Shown: positions 63,601-64,000 of the stretch, piece after piece
Layout of the letters: each line of letters starts with the position of its first letter
Position numbering within the stretch: the first letter of the stretch is position 1
Source of the DNA: Rana temporaria
Lineage: Eukaryota; Chordata; Amphibia; Anura; Ranidae
Reading direction: 5' to 3'
DNA: 64,000 nucleotides
NCBI RefSeq assembly: GCF_905171775.1
Contig: NC_053490.1
Coordinates: 15,587,252 to 15,651,251, forward strand
Notes under the pieces: model-generated
Seen by the model: the letters and a program-made list of their open reading frames with translations, nothing else
Databases searched by the model: none
Told to the model about the DNA's origin: nothing
Translations under genes and position numbers: made by a program

Positions 63601-64000
63601 CACTTTTAGTGCACTTTAAAGTGCACTTTGCACTTGTAGTGCAAAGTGGATTTGCCTTTCGTAAATAACCCCCTATGAGGCAGTTTATTATTTTTTATTG
63701 CTGGTGAATTGGAATGTTTACCCACTCCCACTTTCGAGTGACTTCGCTGTGGCGAAGTCACCCGGAAGTTCGGGCTCCTCCTCCTTCCCCCGTTGCCAGA
63801 CCAATCACAAAGCGCATGCCTGTTTCCCTTACCTGACATGGCGGCGGTGGCAGGACCCAAGAACCGATTGAAAAAAAATGGTTAGGGTGAAGACACCGCT
63901 GGATTCGTGGACTGGTAAGTGTCCTAATATTAAAAGTCAGCAGCTACAGTATTTTTCAGAAGGAGCCTGGGACTAGGCATTAACGTTGATACCAATAAAA
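63601..64000. other. Unassigned DNA, window edge
   Basis: GTGCACTTTAAAGTGCAC palindromes lie at 63599-63630. GGTAAGTGTCCTAATATTAA at 63914 is shared with the TTAA element at 60402-60878, so a related element probably starts or ends here. The right end is outside the window. Confidence 0.35.

Overview
The window looks like vertebrate nuclear DNA, most probably from a ranid frog. It has no operons, no packed bacterial genes and no long real ORFs. It holds one spliced animal-type exon and a dense, nested mass of transposable elements (TEs). The frog assignment rests on the combination of very abundant short elements with long inverted repeats, ~1 kb TTAA-flanked elements, Tc1 copies, hAT derivatives and a CR1-type LINE. 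It is an inference from pattern, not a database result.

The only host gene part I can support with confidence is one exon on the minus strand at 8669-9353. It encodes the catalytic domain of an ecto-ADP-ribosyltransferase (ART family) and sits between a clean splice acceptor and donor. Two weaker possible coding pieces (35529-35637 and 58093-58290) are marked as candidates. I saw no rRNA, tRNA gene, CRISPR array or other complete gene.

Region by region. 1-6.5 kb: foldback elements, a minus-strand solo LTR carrying a 37-bp minisatellite, Harbinger-type MITEs and a TTTCG-rich element with an 80-bp tandem array. 6.5-10.6 kb: a retroelement-like tail split by a TTAA-flanked element (called family B here), a TTAA foldback, the ART exon, a MITE and a hAT. 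10.6-13.0 kb: a Tc1 transposon split by a solo LTR and a hAT, each with its own target duplication. 13-20.6 kb: MITEs, a TA-flanked element, family B, hATs and an old minisatellite now in two parts. 20.9-23.6 kb: a solo LTR whose body and flank are duplicated in tandem, with a family B fragment at the junction. 24-31 kb: a hAT with a 33-bp array, foldbacks, MITEs, another solo LTR, a head-to-head family B chimera and a 49-bp array. 31-36 kb: nested elements, then AT-microsatellite-rich DNA and more family B. 36-47 kb: MITEs and a CR1 LINE split by two large nested insertions. 47-50.5 kb: a satellite-like array and a second TTTCG-type element. 50.7-57.7 kb: nested MITEs, family B, a G-rich minisatellite of about 1.6 kb, further MITEs. 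57.8-64 kb: a second Tc1 (minus strand, with an unusual inverted duplication of its 5' end), a tRNA-type SINE with a 14-bp target duplication, a perfect 35-bp hairpin and a second CR1 fragment split by a hAT.

Nothing here works as a multi-gene system. The useful content is an insertion stratigraphy: target duplications (8 bp for hAT, 3 bp for Harbinger type, TTAA, TA, 4-5 bp for LTRs) let most insertions be bounded to the base and ordered in time. A recurring theme is that many of the TEs carry private tandem arrays.
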